Position numbers and translations under genes: made by a program
The notes under the pieces: model-generated
Database searches by the model: none
Told to the model about the DNA's origin: nothing
The model's input: only the letters and a program-made list of their open reading frames with translations
Assembly: GCF_002261425.1 (NCBI RefSeq)
Contig: NZ_NEVJ01000003.1
Location: 434,001 to 498,000 of the forward strand
Reading direction: 5' to 3'
DNA: 64,000 bases
From: Bordetella genomosp. 9
GTDB lineage: Bacteria > Pseudomonadota > Gammaproteobacteria > Burkholderiales > Burkholderiaceae_B
In this document: piece by piece, positions 1-8,787 of the stretch
Layout: every line of letters begins with the position of its first letter
How positions within the stretch are numbered: the first letter of the stretch is position 1

Positions 1-291
1 CTGCCTTTCCTGCCCAATGTGCCGACACTGGCGGAGCAGGGCTATCCCGACATGGTCTTTCCGATCTGGTACGCGATGTTCGCCCCCAAGGGGACGCCCG
101 ACAATGTGGTCGAAAAATTGAATGCGGCGTTGAAGGCGATGGCAAGCGATGCGGCGTACCAGAAGCAGCAGGCCGCGCAGGGCAACGTCGTCACCTATAT
201 GACGCCGCCCCAGGTGGCCGGCATGCTCAAGACCGACATCGCGAAGCTGGGCACGCGGCTGAAGGACGCCGGCATCAACCTGGAGGAATAA
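1..291 (+). CDS. Bug-family (TTT) periplasmic substrate-binding receptor, C-terminal fragment
   Basis: The reading frame is already open at base 1 and runs to a TAA at 289-291, so only the last ~96 codons of a gene that begins upstream are seen. The tail has the usual Bug ending: a 'lPnVPTLAEQGYPD' block, then 'IWYAMFAPKGTPDNVVEKLNAALKA' style helices and a final 'RLKDAGINLEE'. Bug proteins are extracytoplasmic receptors of tripartite tricarboxylate-type uptake and are typically ~320 residues. Six bases separate it from the MmgE/PrpD gene, so the two are probably co-transcribed. The ligand cannot be told from the sequence. Confidence 0.88.
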   Translation: MPFLPNVPTLAEQGYPDMVFPIWYAMFAPKGTPDNVVEKLNAALKAMASDAAYQKQQAAQGNVVTYMTPPQVAGMLKTDIAKLGTRLKDAGINLEE

Positions 292-297
292 GGCCTC

Positions 298-1665
298 ATG
301 GACGCCAATAGCGGCAAGGATGCATCGCTGACGCGCCTGCTCGTCGAACGCGCGCTGGCGCTGCGCCACGATGCGCTGCCCGCCGACGTGCGTATCGTCG
401 CCCGCGACTGCCTGGTGGACTGGCTGGGTTGCGCGTTCGCCGCGCTGGACGAGCCGGTCAGCGGCATCGTCGACGCCTTGGCCCGGGAAGAGGGCGGCCA
501 TGGGCAGGCGACCGTCCTGGGCCGCGCCTGGCGCGGCACGACGGCGCAGGCCGCGCTGGTCAATGGCACGATGTCGCACGCGCTGGACTACGACGACGTC
601 AACCTGTCGGTGCCGGGCCATATGTCGGCGGCCATCCTGCCGGCGCTGCTGGCCCTGGCGGAACAGCGCGGCCGCGCGCCGGCCGACGTGATCGCCGCCT
701 TCGTGGCGGGCTATGAGTTCGCCTGCGCCATCGGCACCCTGGTGGAACCCGCGCACTATGCGAACGGCTTCCATGCGACCGGCACCATCGGCTGCCTGGG
801 CGCCGCGGTGGCATGCGCCCATTTGATCGGGCTGTCACCCGTCCAGGCCAGCCATGCGGTCGGCGTGGCCGCCACGCAGGCCGCCGGCCTGAAGGCCATG
901 TTCGGCAGCATGGCCAAGCCCCTGCACGCCGGCCTGGCGTCGCAGGGCGGATTGCGCGCGGCGCTGCTGGCTGAAAAAGGCTTCGTCAGCAGGACCGACA
1001 TCCTGGAATGCCGCCAGGGGTATGCCGCCGTGCACGGCCAGGATTTCCACGTCGGCCTGGCGACGTCGCCGCCCGCCAGCGGCTTCCATATCCTGAACAA
1101 CCTGTTCAAGTTCCATGCGGCCTGCTACAGCACGCACTCGACGATCGAGGCCATCGCCGCGCTGCGTTCCGCGCATGGCATCGCGGCGGATCAGGTTGCC
1201 CGTATCGAGGTCGTGGCGGGCGAGGGCTGCTCCATCTGCAATATCCAGGCGCCGGCCACCGCGCTGGAGGCCAAGTTCAGCCTGCGCGCGACCGCGGCCT
1301 TCGCCATGTTGGGCATCGACACGGGCAGCCTGCGGACCTGGGAGCGGTTCAGCGATCCGTCCGTCGCCGCCATGCTGGCGAAGGTCGCGGTCAGGCTGGT
1401 GCCGGGGATGAGCCTGAGCGATTCCACCGTCACGATCCTGCACGGCGCCGACATGTCGTCCACGCTGACCTACGACTGCGGCGTGCCGATCGACGACAAG
1501 GCGGCGCAGTCGGAGAAGGTTTTCGCCAAGTTCCGCGCCGTCGCGCAACCCGCGCTGGGAGAGGCCGGCGTCGCCGAGGTCCTGGCGCGGATGGCGTCCT
1601 TCGACCGACAACCGGATCTCAGGGAACTGATGCGGCGGTGCGCCGCGCCAGGGGGAAATCCCTAA
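298..1665 (+). CDS. MmgE/PrpD family protein
   Basis: A 455-residue protein of the MmgE/PrpD family (2-methylcitrate dehydratase, cis-aconitate decarboxylase and relatives), close to the usual 450-480 length. Family blocks are visible: 'NGTMSHALDYDD' near residue 90, 'GFHATGTIG' near 158 and 'KPLHAGLASQGG' near 205. It follows a Bug receptor by 6 bp, a common pairing in Alcaligenaceae, which suggests it handles the imported carboxylate. The exact substrate cannot be assigned, because this family covers several dehydratases and decarboxylases. ATG at 298 is the natural start. The ABC importer downstream is separated by a 117-bp gap holding palindromes. Confidence 0.9.
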   Translation: MDANSGKDASLTRLLVERALALRHDALPADVRIVARDCLVDWLGCAFAALDEPVSGIVDALAREEGGHGQATVLGRAWRGTTAQAALVNGTMSHALDYDDVNLSVPGHMSAAILPALLALAEQRGRAPADVIAAFVAGYEFACAIGTLVEPAHYANGFHATGTIGCLGAAVACAHLIGLSPVQASHAVGVAATQAAGLKAMFGSMAKPLHAGLASQGGLRAALLAEKGFVSRTDILECRQGYAAVHGQDFHVGLATSPPASGFHILNNLFKFHAACYSTHSTIEAIAALRSAHGIAADQVARIEVVAGEGCSICNIQAPATALEAKFSLRATAAFAMLGIDTGSLRTWERFSDPSVAAMLAKVAVRLVPGMSLSDSTVTILHGADMSSTLTYDCGVPIDDKAAQSEKVFAKFRAVAQPALGEAGVAEVLARMASFDRQPDLRELMRRCAAPGGNP

Positions 1666-1704
1666 TGATCGACTGATTGCGGCACCGCCGAAAACGCGAC
1701 TAGT

Positions 1705-1727
1705 ATATCCAGGATATTGGATCCAAT
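1705..1727. promoter_or_regulatory. Overlapping palindromes, candidate operator for the liv-type operon
   Basis: Two perfect inverted repeats overlap: ATATCC-A-GGATAT (1705-1717) and ATTGGATCCAAT (1716-1727). They lie in the gap between the MmgE/PrpD gene and the first ABC ATPase, 56 bp before its chosen start. A/T-flanked even palindromes of this shape are typical of GntR/FCD-type operators; assigning them to that class is inference. No GntR gene is in the window. Confidence 0.45.
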
Positions 1728-1782
1728 CCTTGGCGAGCGCGGCAGGGTCCTGTCGCCGCCCGCCTGTCGCAGGAACCGGCCG

Positions 1783-2556
1783 GTGCTGAATATCAGGCAG
1801 TTGAATGTCCGCTTCGGCGGTCTGCGGGTGCTGAACGACGCGACCTTCACGGTCCGTGAAAACGCCATCACGGGCCTGATCGGCCCCAATGGCGCCGGCA
1901 AGACCACGCTGTTCAATTGCATCACCGGCCTGCTGCCCGCCGCGCGCGGATCGGTGGAATTCCACGGCGATCCCATCCTGGGATGGCGGCCCGACCGCAT
2001 CGCGCGCGCCGGGCTGGTGCGCACCTTCCAGCTGGCGCGCGGCTTTCCGCGCATGTCGGTGTTCGAACACCTGATGCTCTATGGCAAGCACCAGCCGGGC
2101 GAAAGCCTGCTGGCCGCCTGCCTGGGCAGCGCCGACGCCCGCGGCCGCGAGGCGGCGCTGCGCGAACAGGCCTTCCAGGTCGCCCGGCGGCTGAAGCTCG
2201 ATCACGTGCTGGACCACCTGGTGGTCGACATATCCGGCGGCCAGAAGAAGCTGCTGGAGATCGGCCGCGCGCTGATGGCCGAGCCGCGCATGCTGTTGCT
2301 GGACGAACCCATGGCGGGGGTCAATCCCACGCTGGCCCGCGAGATCGCCGAGCAGCTTGCCCGCCTGCGCGAGGACGGCCTGACCGTGCTGCTGATCGAG
2401 CATGACCTGGAGCTGGTGCGGCTGCTGTGCGACGACGTCGTGGTCATGGCCGAAGGCGCTTTCCTGACGCGCGGAGGCTATGACGACGTGATCGCCAATC
2501 CCGCGGTACAGGACGCCTATCTGGGCCGCCGGCACGCGGCGAGGGCGGCGCAATGA
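1783..2556 (+). CDS. livG: Branched-chain amino acid-type ABC transporter, ATP-binding protein (LivG-like)
   Basis: A cytoplasmic ABC ATPase of the HAAT import family, about 257 residues from the chosen start. Walker A 'GPNGAGKTT' lies near residue 34, the signature 'ISGGQKKL' near 150, Walker B 'MLLLDEPMAG' near 170 and the H-loop 'IEHDLELV' after that. The frame stays open to an ATG at 1717. I prefer the GTG at 1783 because it begins at the family's usual N-terminus ('LNIRQLNVRFGG') and has AGGA 8 bp upstream. It heads a five-gene importer and overlaps the next ATPase by 4 bp (ATGA). The true substrate could be an amide or aromatic acid rather than an amino acid. Confidence 0.9.
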   Translation: MLNIRQLNVRFGGLRVLNDATFTVRENAITGLIGPNGAGKTTLFNCITGLLPAARGSVEFHGDPILGWRPDRIARAGLVRTFQLARGFPRMSVFEHLMLYGKHQPGESLLAACLGSADARGREAALREQAFQVARRLKLDHVLDHLVVDISGGQKKLLEIGRALMAEPRMLLLDEPMAGVNPTLAREIAEQLARLREDGLTVLLIEHDLELVRLLCDDVVVMAEGAFLTRGGYDDVIANPAVQDAYLGRRHAARAAQ

Positions 2557-3341
2557 CGGCGGCGAACACGGTGACGACCAACACGGCGACGACGAACGCG
2601 GCGGCGGCCCCCTTGCTGCGCGTGCGCGGCCTGGCCGGCGGCTACACGCCCACCGATCGCGTGGTCAAGGGCGTGGACCTGGATATCGCGCCGGGCGAGC
2701 TGGTCGTGGTGGTGGGACCCAACGGCGCCGGCAAGTCCACCTTGCTGAAACTGATCGCCGGCCTGCACCACATGGCCGAAGGCAGCATCGAGCTGGAAGA
2801 CCGTCCCCTGGCGGTGCAGACGCCGCTGGCCCGCGCGCGCGCCGGCATCGGCTTCGTGCCACAGGAAAACAATGTCTTCGGCGGCCTGACGGTGCGCGAA
2901 AACCTGGAAATGGGCGCCTACCTGCACGGCGGCGGCGAAGAAGCCCGCATCGACGCCATGTACCAGCGCTTTCCCGTGCTGCGCGACAAGCGGCGCGCGG
3001 CGGCCGGCACGCTGTCCGGCGGCCAGCGGCAGGTCGTCGCCATGGCCATGGCGCTGATGGGCGAGCCCCGCATGCTGCTGCTGGACGAACCGTCCGCGGG
3101 CCTGTCGCCCGCCGCCTGCGAGGTCCTGTTCGACACCGTGCGCGAACTGGCCGACGGCGGGCTGACCATCCTGATGATCGAACAGAACGCGCTGGCCGCG
3201 CTGGATATCGCCGATCGCGGCATCGTCATGGTCAGCGGCGCCAAGCGCGCCGACCGCGCCGCGCGCGACCTGGCCGCTGACCCGGAAACCCGCCGCATGT
3301 TCCTGGGCGGCGCCGACCAACATCACCCGTCAGATCGCTGA
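2553..3341 (+). CDS. livF: Branched-chain amino acid-type ABC transporter, ATP-binding protein (LivF-like)
   Basis: The second ATPase of the HAAT importer, 262 residues. Walker A 'GPNGAGKST' is near residue 55, the signature 'LSGGQRQVVAMAMAL' near 154, Walker B 'MLLLDEPSAGLSP' near 173 and 'LMIEQNALAAL' in the switch region. Its ATG overlaps the stop of the first ATPase, which implies translational coupling. The N-terminus carries about 15 extra Thr/Ala/Asn-rich residues ('TVTTNTATTNAAAAP') not usual in LivF; an internal start is possible but none has a clear ribosome site. The binding-protein gene follows after 26 bp. Confidence 0.9.
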   Translation: MTAANTVTTNTATTNAAAAPLLRVRGLAGGYTPTDRVVKGVDLDIAPGELVVVVGPNGAGKSTLLKLIAGLHHMAEGSIELEDRPLAVQTPLARARAGIGFVPQENNVFGGLTVRENLEMGAYLHGGGEEARIDAMYQRFPVLRDKRRAAAGTLSGGQRQVVAMAMALMGEPRMLLLDEPSAGLSPAACEVLFDTVRELADGGLTILMIEQNALAALDIADRGIVMVSGAKRADRAARDLAADPETRRMFLGGADQHHPSDR

Positions 3342-3367
3342 CATTCAGAGCTTCGAGGATCTCCGCC

Positions 3368-4579
3368 ATGTCCAACCTTCCGTACCGCCGCCGTTTCCTG
3401 AAACTGGCCGCCGCCGGCGCCGCGCTGGGCGCGCAGCCCTATATCCTGCGCGGCGCCTACGCGCAGGCCACGGACCCCATCATGCTGGGCGCGCTCTCGC
3501 CGCTGTCGGGCTCGGGCGCGCAATACGGGCCGCCGATGCAGCAGGCCATCGCCGCCGTGGTCGACGAAGTGAATGCCGCCGGCGGCGTGCTGGGGCGGCA
3601 GATCAAGCTGGTGCGCGAGGACTGCCAGACCAACCCCGAGGCCGCGGTGCGCGCGGCGCGCAAGCTGATCGACGTCGACAAGGTCGTGGCCATCATCGGC
3701 GTCTGGTCGTCGCCCGTCACGCAGGCCGTGGCGCCCTTGTGCTGGGAAAGCAGGACGGTGATCGCCTGCGCGTCGGGCGCCGACAACCTGACGCACCTGC
3801 CGCACCAGGGCTACCTGTTCCGCACCCAGCCGACGACGACGCTGCAGGGCCGCAAGTTCGGCGAGTTCGCGCTGGCGCAGGGCGCCCGCAAGGTGGTCTA
3901 CCTGTCGCCGCAGACGCCTTTCGTGCAGTCCATGACGGAGAACATGGCCAAGGCGATGGCCGCCGCCGGCGGCACGGTCACGACCGTCGTGTACGAAGAC
4001 AAGAAGGCCAGCTACCGCACCGAAGTGGACAAGGCGCTGGCCAGCAAACCCGACATGCTGGTGCTGGGCGGCTACGTGGCCGACACCTCGGTGCTGGTGA
4101 AGGACCTGTACCGCGCCGGTTATCAGGGCAAGATGCTGTCGTACGCCTATACGGTCAACAAACAGCTGATCGAATCGGTGCCCAAGGACACGGTGGAAGG
4201 CATCTTCACCATCGCGCCTTCGCCGGCGGCGGACGGCACCGCGTACGCGCGCCTGAAGAAGATCGTGAATTCCGACAGCCCCGATCCCTACACCGCGCAG
4301 TCCTATGACCATGCGAACCTGGTCATCATGGCGATGGCGCAGGCCAGGGCGGCGTCCGGCGCGGCCATCAAGGACGCGATACGCAAGCTGACGGCCGATG
4401 GCGGCCAGCGGGTGGACAACGCGGCGGCCGGCATCAAGATCCTGGCTGGCGGCGGCAGCATCGACTACGTCGGCGCCAGCGGCCCTTGCCGTTTCACCGA
4501 TATCGGCGACGTCGCCGAGGCCAGCTTCCGCTACGAGCAGGTCAAGGACGGCAAACCCGTGCTGCTGAAGATCGCTTGA
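3368..4579 (+). CDS. ABC transporter substrate-binding protein, LivK-like, Tat-type signal
   Basis: A 403-residue type-1 periplasmic binding protein of the branched-chain amino acid/amide class. The N-terminus 'YRRRFLKLAAAGAALGAQ' is a twin-arginine (Tat) signal, with the cut probably after 'GAYAQ'. The mature protein opens with 'PIMLGALSPLSGSGAQYGP', as in Leu/Ile/Val and amide binders. Tat export implies folding in the cytoplasm before secretion, unlike classical Sec-exported LivK. It sits between the two ATPases and the two permeases, so the operon is complete. The ligand is unknown; ANL-type receptors of soil bacteria often bind amides, ureas or aromatic acids. Confidence 0.9.
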   Translation: MSNLPYRRRFLKLAAAGAALGAQPYILRGAYAQATDPIMLGALSPLSGSGAQYGPPMQQAIAAVVDEVNAAGGVLGRQIKLVREDCQTNPEAAVRAARKLIDVDKVVAIIGVWSSPVTQAVAPLCWESRTVIACASGADNLTHLPHQGYLFRTQPTTTLQGRKFGEFALAQGARKVVYLSPQTPFVQSMTENMAKAMAAAGGTVTTVVYEDKKASYRTEVDKALASKPDMLVLGGYVADTSVLVKDLYRAGYQGKMLSYAYTVNKQLIESVPKDTVEGIFTIAPSPAADGTAYARLKKIVNSDSPDPYTAQSYDHANLVIMAMAQARAASGAAIKDAIRKLTADGGQRVDNAAAGIKILAGGGSIDYVGASGPCRFTDIGDVAEASFRYEQVKDGKPVLLKIA

Positions 4580-4589
4580 AGGACCACCC

Positions 4590-5459
4590 GTGACGGAGCT
4601 GTTGCAAGCGCTGGCGAATGGGATCATCGCCGGCGCCACCATCGCCTTGCCCGCGGTAGGCCTGTCCATGATGTACGCGGTGCTGCGGTTTCCCAATTTC
4701 GCGGTGGCCGGGGTGGCCAGCGTCGGCGCCTACCTGGCCTACCTGGCCAACGTGCGCGCCGGGCTGCCGCCGGTCGCGACCATACCGGTGGCCTTCGCCG
4801 GCGCCGGCCTGGTAGGCCTGGCATGCGACTGGATAGGCATGCGGCGCCTGCGGCGCGTGCCGTCGTCCGATGGCGGCCTGACCGTGGCCATCGTGTCGAT
4901 CGCCATCATGCTGGCGCTCGAGGCGATTCTGCGCTTCGCCTTCGGCAATGACCTGCGCAGCTTCGACGTGCCCATCATGCGCGACGTGAGCGTCGGCGGC
5001 ATCCGGGTCAGTCCGCAGCAGTTCGCCAACCTGGGAATTGCCGTGGCCGTGACGGCCTGCCTGTTCCTGTACTTCCGCTATACGCGCATGGGCAAGGCAA
5101 TGCGCGCCGTGGCCGACAATCCGACGCTGGCCCGCCTGAAGGGCATCGACCCGGACATCATCGCGGGGCTGACCATCTTCCTGGGCATGGGACTGGCTGG
5201 CGTGGGAGGCGCCTTGCTGGGCATCGACACCAGCATCGACCCGCTGACGGGCAGCCGCTTCCTGCTGACCTTCTTCGCGGCCAGCGTGCTGGGCGGCCTG
5301 GCCAGTCCGGCGGGCGCGGTGATCGGCGCGGTGGCGATAGGCGTGGCCGAGGAGGTCGCGCTGATCTGGCTGCCACCGACCTATCGCAGCGCGGTGGGCT
5401 TCGTGGCCATCTTCGTCTTCCTGACTTTCCGACCGCAGGGCCTGATGGGCCGGCGCTGA
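4590..5459 (+). CDS. livH: Branched-chain amino acid-type ABC transporter permease (LivH-like)
   Basis: A 289-residue inner-membrane permease with about eight hydrophobic segments. LivH-type features are the N-terminus 'LLQALANGIIAGATIALPAVG', the coupling-helix region 'YTRMGKAMRAVADNPTLARLKGID' (partly quoted) and the C-terminal 'FRPQGLMGRR'. It starts with GTG at 4590, 10 bp after the binding-protein stop and preceded by AAGGA at 4579-4583. It pairs with the next gene as the membrane heterodimer. Nothing is missing relative to the family. Confidence 0.9.
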   Translation: MTELLQALANGIIAGATIALPAVGLSMMYAVLRFPNFAVAGVASVGAYLAYLANVRAGLPPVATIPVAFAGAGLVGLACDWIGMRRLRRVPSSDGGLTVAIVSIAIMLALEAILRFAFGNDLRSFDVPIMRDVSVGGIRVSPQQFANLGIAVAVTACLFLYFRYTRMGKAMRAVADNPTLARLKGIDPDIIAGLTIFLGMGLAGVGGALLGIDTSIDPLTGSRFLLTFFAASVLGGLASPAGAVIGAVAIGVAEEVALIWLPPTYRSAVGFVAIFVFLTFRPQGLMGRR

Positions 5460-5468
5460 GGCACAGCC

Positions 5469-6389
5469 ATGCTTTCCTATCTGGCGTTCTCTCTTACATT
5501 GGCGGCCGTGTACTGCCTGCTGGCCCTGGGCCTGACGGTGATCTGGGGCTACACCGGCATGGTCAACCTGGGCATCGTCGGCTTTTTCGCCGTGGGCGCG
5601 TATGCGTCGGCCATCGTCACCACGCAGCTGGGCTGGCCCATCCTGGCGGGCTGGATCCTGGGCGCGCTGGCCGCCGGCGCGGCGGGCGTGGTGATGACGT
5701 ACGCGACGCGCGGGCTGCGCGGCGATTACCTGGCCATCGTGACGCTGGGCTTCGCCGAAACGGTGCGCCTGGTGGCGCTGAACGAGAACTGGCTGACCAA
5801 GGGGGCGGAAGGTATTCCCGGCATACCGGGCCCGATGAAGGCCGAACTGGGGCCATGGTTCAACACCGCGTATCTGCTGGTGGCCTGGCTGATCGCCGCG
5901 CTGGCCGCCTGGCTGCTGGCGCGGATCGCCGCGAGTCCCTACGGCCGCGTGCTGCGCGCCATCCGCGACGATGACGTGGTCGCGCTGGTCGCCGGCAAGA
6001 ACGTGCCGCGCTACAAGGTGGCGGCGTTCGCCATCGGCACCGCGCTGGCCGGCCTGGCCGGCGCCTTGTATGCGCATTTCACTTCCTACATCGCGCCCGA
6101 CCTCGTCGCGCCCTTGCTGACCATCTACGTGTTCCTGGCAGCGACGGCCGGCGGGAACGCCCGGCCCATGGGCGCGGTGGTGGGCGCGCTGCTGGTCATG
6201 GCCTTGCTCGAAGGCACGCGCATGCTGGCGGCGTTCACGTCGGCGTTGTCGGCGGTGCAGGCCGCGGCCCTGCGCGATTTCATCATCGCCGCCGCGCTGG
6301 TCGCCATCCTGCAGGTGCGCCCGCAGGGCATCCTGCCCGAACGCATACGGCCGGCGGGCGCCGACGGCCATCGTCCCAAGCACTCATAG
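5469..6389 (+). CDS. livM: Branched-chain amino acid-type ABC transporter permease (LivM-like)
   Basis: A 306-residue permease with multiple transmembrane helices. 'VIWGYTGMVNLGIVGFFAVG' near residue 25 and 'GAEGIPGIPGP' near 115 are LivM hallmarks, and 'LRAIRDDDVVA' is the cytoplasmic coupling loop that contacts the ATPase. The C-terminal 'VRPQGILPERI' is also typical. It starts 9 bp after the partner permease and is followed 8 bp later by a GAF gene, so all six genes probably form one transcript. Confidence 0.9.
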   Translation: MLSYLAFSLTLAAVYCLLALGLTVIWGYTGMVNLGIVGFFAVGAYASAIVTTQLGWPILAGWILGALAAGAAGVVMTYATRGLRGDYLAIVTLGFAETVRLVALNENWLTKGAEGIPGIPGPMKAELGPWFNTAYLLVAWLIAALAAWLLARIAASPYGRVLRAIRDDDVVALVAGKNVPRYKVAAFAIGTALAGLAGALYAHFTSYIAPDLVAPLLTIYVFLAATAGGNARPMGAVVGALLVMALLEGTRMLAAFTSALSAVQAAALRDFIIAAALVAILQVRPQGILPERIRPAGADGHRPKHS

Positions 6390-6397
6390 GTAACCAT

Positions 6398-6913
6398 ATG
6401 GAGTCCGGAATGGAATCGAGAGCATTGGAATTACTGCATCAATCGTGCACCGCGGCCGCGGTGCGAGGCGGGCGCGAAGGGTTGTTTCGCGGCATCGACC
6501 AGGCGCTGGGCGAACTGGTGGGGCACAAGCTGTTCACTATCCTGTACACCTCGCCGGACGCGCAGCAGGTGATCCGCCTGTACAGCAATCAACCGGAGGC
6601 CTATCCGGTCAGCGGGGCAAAGAAGATGGGGCCCACGCCATGGGGCGACCTGGTCATCACGCGCGGCCAGCCGTATATCGGCAATACCGAGGACGACATC
6701 AAGTGGGCGTTCTTCGACCACGAACTGATCAAATCGCTGGGTTGCGACTCGGTGCTGAACGTGCCCGTGGTGATCGAGGGCCGGACGCTGGGCACCTTGA
6801 ACCTGCTGCACCAGGCCGGATGGTACGAGGACCGGCACGTGCCCATCGCCACGCCGTTCGCCTACCTGCTGGCGCCGCTGTTCGAGGCGGTGCGGCGCGA
6901 CGCCGGCGCGTGA
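6398..6913 (+). CDS. GAF domain-containing protein
   Basis: A 171-residue soluble protein that is essentially one GAF domain: 'LFTILYTSPDAQQVIRLYSN' (start of fold), 'GDLVITRGQPYIGNTEDDIK' in the middle and 'SVLNVPVVIEGRTLGTLNLL' as the classic GAF strand. GAF folds bind small ligands or mediate dimerisation; no output domain is attached here. It is the last gene of the importer operon, 8 bp after the LivM-like gene, so it may sense the transported compound or a product. A second in-frame ATG at 6410 is an alternative start. The role is inferred from position only. Confidence 0.8.
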   Translation: MESGMESRALELLHQSCTAAAVRGGREGLFRGIDQALGELVGHKLFTILYTSPDAQQVIRLYSNQPEAYPVSGAKKMGPTPWGDLVITRGQPYIGNTEDDIKWAFFDHELIKSLGCDSVLNVPVVIEGRTLGTLNLLHQAGWYEDRHVPIATPFAYLLAPLFEAVRRDAGA

Positions 6914-6964
6914 CCGGGCGGGTCAGGGCGTCGACCTGAATGGACGCCGGAGCGCCTGACGCCG

Positions 6965-6984
6965 GGGGCGGGGAAACGCGCCCC
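6965..6984. terminator. GC hairpin between convergent genes, possible bidirectional terminator
   Basis: GGGGCG (6965-6970) pairs perfectly with CGCCCC (6979-6984) across an 8-nt loop, in the gap between the convergent GAF and ABC-exporter genes. There is no run of T on either side, so classical Rho-independent action is doubtful. Confidence 0.3.
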
Positions 6985-6996
6985 TGCGACGCCGGC

Positions 6997-8784
6997 CTAC
7001 TGCATCGACAGGTTTTCCTCCAGCGGTTCCTGACGGCTCTGCATATGCCAGAGCGTGGCGAACAATCCGCCACGCTCGCGCAGCACGTCGGGCGGGCCGT
7101 CTTCCACCAGGCGGCCCTCGTCCAGCACGATGATGCGGTCGAAGGACGACAGCGTCGACAGGCGGTGCGCGACAGCCAGCACCGTGCGGTTGCGCATCAG
7201 GCCGTTCAAGGCCTGCTGCACGCGCACCTCCGACCGGCTGTCCAGCGCCGACGTGGCTTCGTCCAGCAGCAGGATGGGCGCGTCTTTCAGGAAGGCCCGC
7301 GCCATGGACAGGCGCTGGCGCTGTCCGCCCGATAGCGAGGCGCCGCGTTCGACCAGCAGCGTCTGGTAGCCATCCGGCAACCGGTCGATGAATTCGTCGC
7401 AGTGCGCCAGCCGGGCCGCTTCGTAGACCTCTTCGTCGGTCGCATCCGGCCGGCCATAGCGGATGTTCTCCATAATGGTGCGGCGAAACAAGGGCAGATC
7501 CTGCGGCACCACCGCGATGGCCCCGCGCAGGCTGTCACGCGTCAGCCCGTCCACGGGCTGGCCGTCCAGCCGGATGCTGCCGCGGCTGACGTCGTCCAGG
7601 CGCTGCAAGAGGTTCAGCAGGGTGGACTTGCCGGCGCCGGATGCGCCGACCACGCCGACCTTCTGCCCGCCGGGAATGCACAGGTCCAGGCCGTGGAAAA
7701 CCTGGTGGCCGTCCGGGTAGGCGTAGTGGACATCATGCAGTTCGATCCGGCCGCCGCGCGGTTGGTAGACGCGCGCGTCTGGCAGGTCCTTCATGCCGTG
7801 CGGCTGCGCCACTACGCCCAGCATCTCGCCGATCACGCCGAACTGTTGCGCGGTGCCCACCAGGGCCAGGGCCAGGTCGCGCGAACCGTGCAGGATGCGA
7901 AAGGCCAGGGCGCTGACGACCACCACGTCGCCCGTCGTCATGACGTCGCGGCGCCAGGCGTACAAGGCCCAGAACAGCATCGACCCGGCCATGACCCACA
8001 GGCAGATATCGTGCAGCACGCGGGCCTTCTCCAGGTACATCCAGCTGCGGCGCTGCGCGTGGGCCTCCTGCTCGACCTGCCACTTCAGGCGGTCATGTTC
8101 CTGCCGGTGCGCGGTGAATGCCTGCACCGTCCAGATATTCGATACCGTATCGATGATTTCGCCGCCCACCCGCGACGCGTGCATGCCATAGGTTTCGTGC
8201 AACTTGCGGCCGCGTATGCCGAACAGCACGATCACCAGGGCCACGGTCGCCACGAATAGCGTCAGCGCCATGGCCAGTTTCCAGTCTATGGTCAGCAGCA
8301 CCACCGTCGCGCCGATGAACTCCACGCAGGGCGGCGTCACGTTCCAGGTCATGGTTCCGTAGATGGAGGCGCTGGCCGTCGCCGTGGCCGATATGCGATT
8401 GCCCAGCGCGCCCGTCAAGTGGCGCCTGAAGAAGGGCAGGGAGTGTCCGGTCAGGTGATCGAATAGATCGATGCGCATGTCGGCGCAGGACGCCACGATG
8501 GTGCGGCAACCCAGCCAACCGGCCGACCGCCACAAGGTGCTTTCCACGCCGATCAGCACCAGGAAGAAAACCAGCGGATGCCAGATATCCGCGCGAGCCC
8601 GGTCGGGTTCGGCCATGGCGTCGACGATCAGCTTCATGCCGTATTGAACGGCGACGGCGCAGCTCGCCGCGCTGACGATCAGCAACGCGAGACAGGCGAA
8701 GCTGCCCGGCCTGGCCTTGACGTAATGGAACAGGAAGGGAAGCGGACGGGAGGGAATGGGCCGGGCGGACATGGCGAAGGGCAT
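6997..8784 (-). CDS. ABC exporter, fused permease and ATPase (MsbA/type IV exporter class)
   Basis: A 595-residue half-transporter. The N-terminal ~320 residues form an exporter transmembrane domain with about six helices. The C-terminal ATPase has Walker A 'GASGAGKST' near residue 378, signature 'LSGGQRQRLSMARAFL' near 482, Walker B 'ILLLDEATSALDS' near 503 and H-loop 'VAHRLST' near 536. It would act as a homodimer in the inner membrane. It starts 3 bp after the glycosidase gene and is the last gene of a glycan cassette, so a lipid-linked or short glycan is a reasonable cargo; this is inference. Multidrug or lipid export cannot be excluded. Confidence 0.9.
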   Translation of the reverse strand: MPFAMSARPIPSRPLPFLFHYVKARPGSFACLALLIVSAASCAVAVQYGMKLIVDAMAEPDRARADIWHPLVFFLVLIGVESTLWRSAGWLGCRTIVASCADMRIDLFDHLTGHSLPFFRRHLTGALGNRISATATASASIYGTMTWNVTPPCVEFIGATVVLLTIDWKLAMALTLFVATVALVIVLFGIRGRKLHETYGMHASRVGGEIIDTVSNIWTVQAFTAHRQEHDRLKWQVEQEAHAQRRSWMYLEKARVLHDICLWVMAGSMLFWALYAWRRDVMTTGDVVVVSALAFRILHGSRDLALALVGTAQQFGVIGEMLGVVAQPHGMKDLPDARVYQPRGGRIELHDVHYAYPDGHQVFHGLDLCIPGGQKVGVVGASGAGKSTLLNLLQRLDDVSRGSIRLDGQPVDGLTRDSLRGAIAVVPQDLPLFRRTIMENIRYGRPDATDEEVYEAARLAHCDEFIDRLPDGYQTLLVERGASLSGGQRQRLSMARAFLKDAPILLLDEATSALDSRSEVRVQQALNGLMRNRTVLAVAHRLSTLSSFDRIIVLDEGRLVEDGPPDVLRERGGLFATLWHMQSRQEPLEENLSMQ

Positions 8785-8787
8785 CGA

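Noticed and set aside
835..2553. A 572-codon minus-strand frame over the MmgE/PrpD and LivG-like genes
   Set aside because: It crosses two clearly coding plus-strand genes and their promoter gap, and its product is low-complexity.
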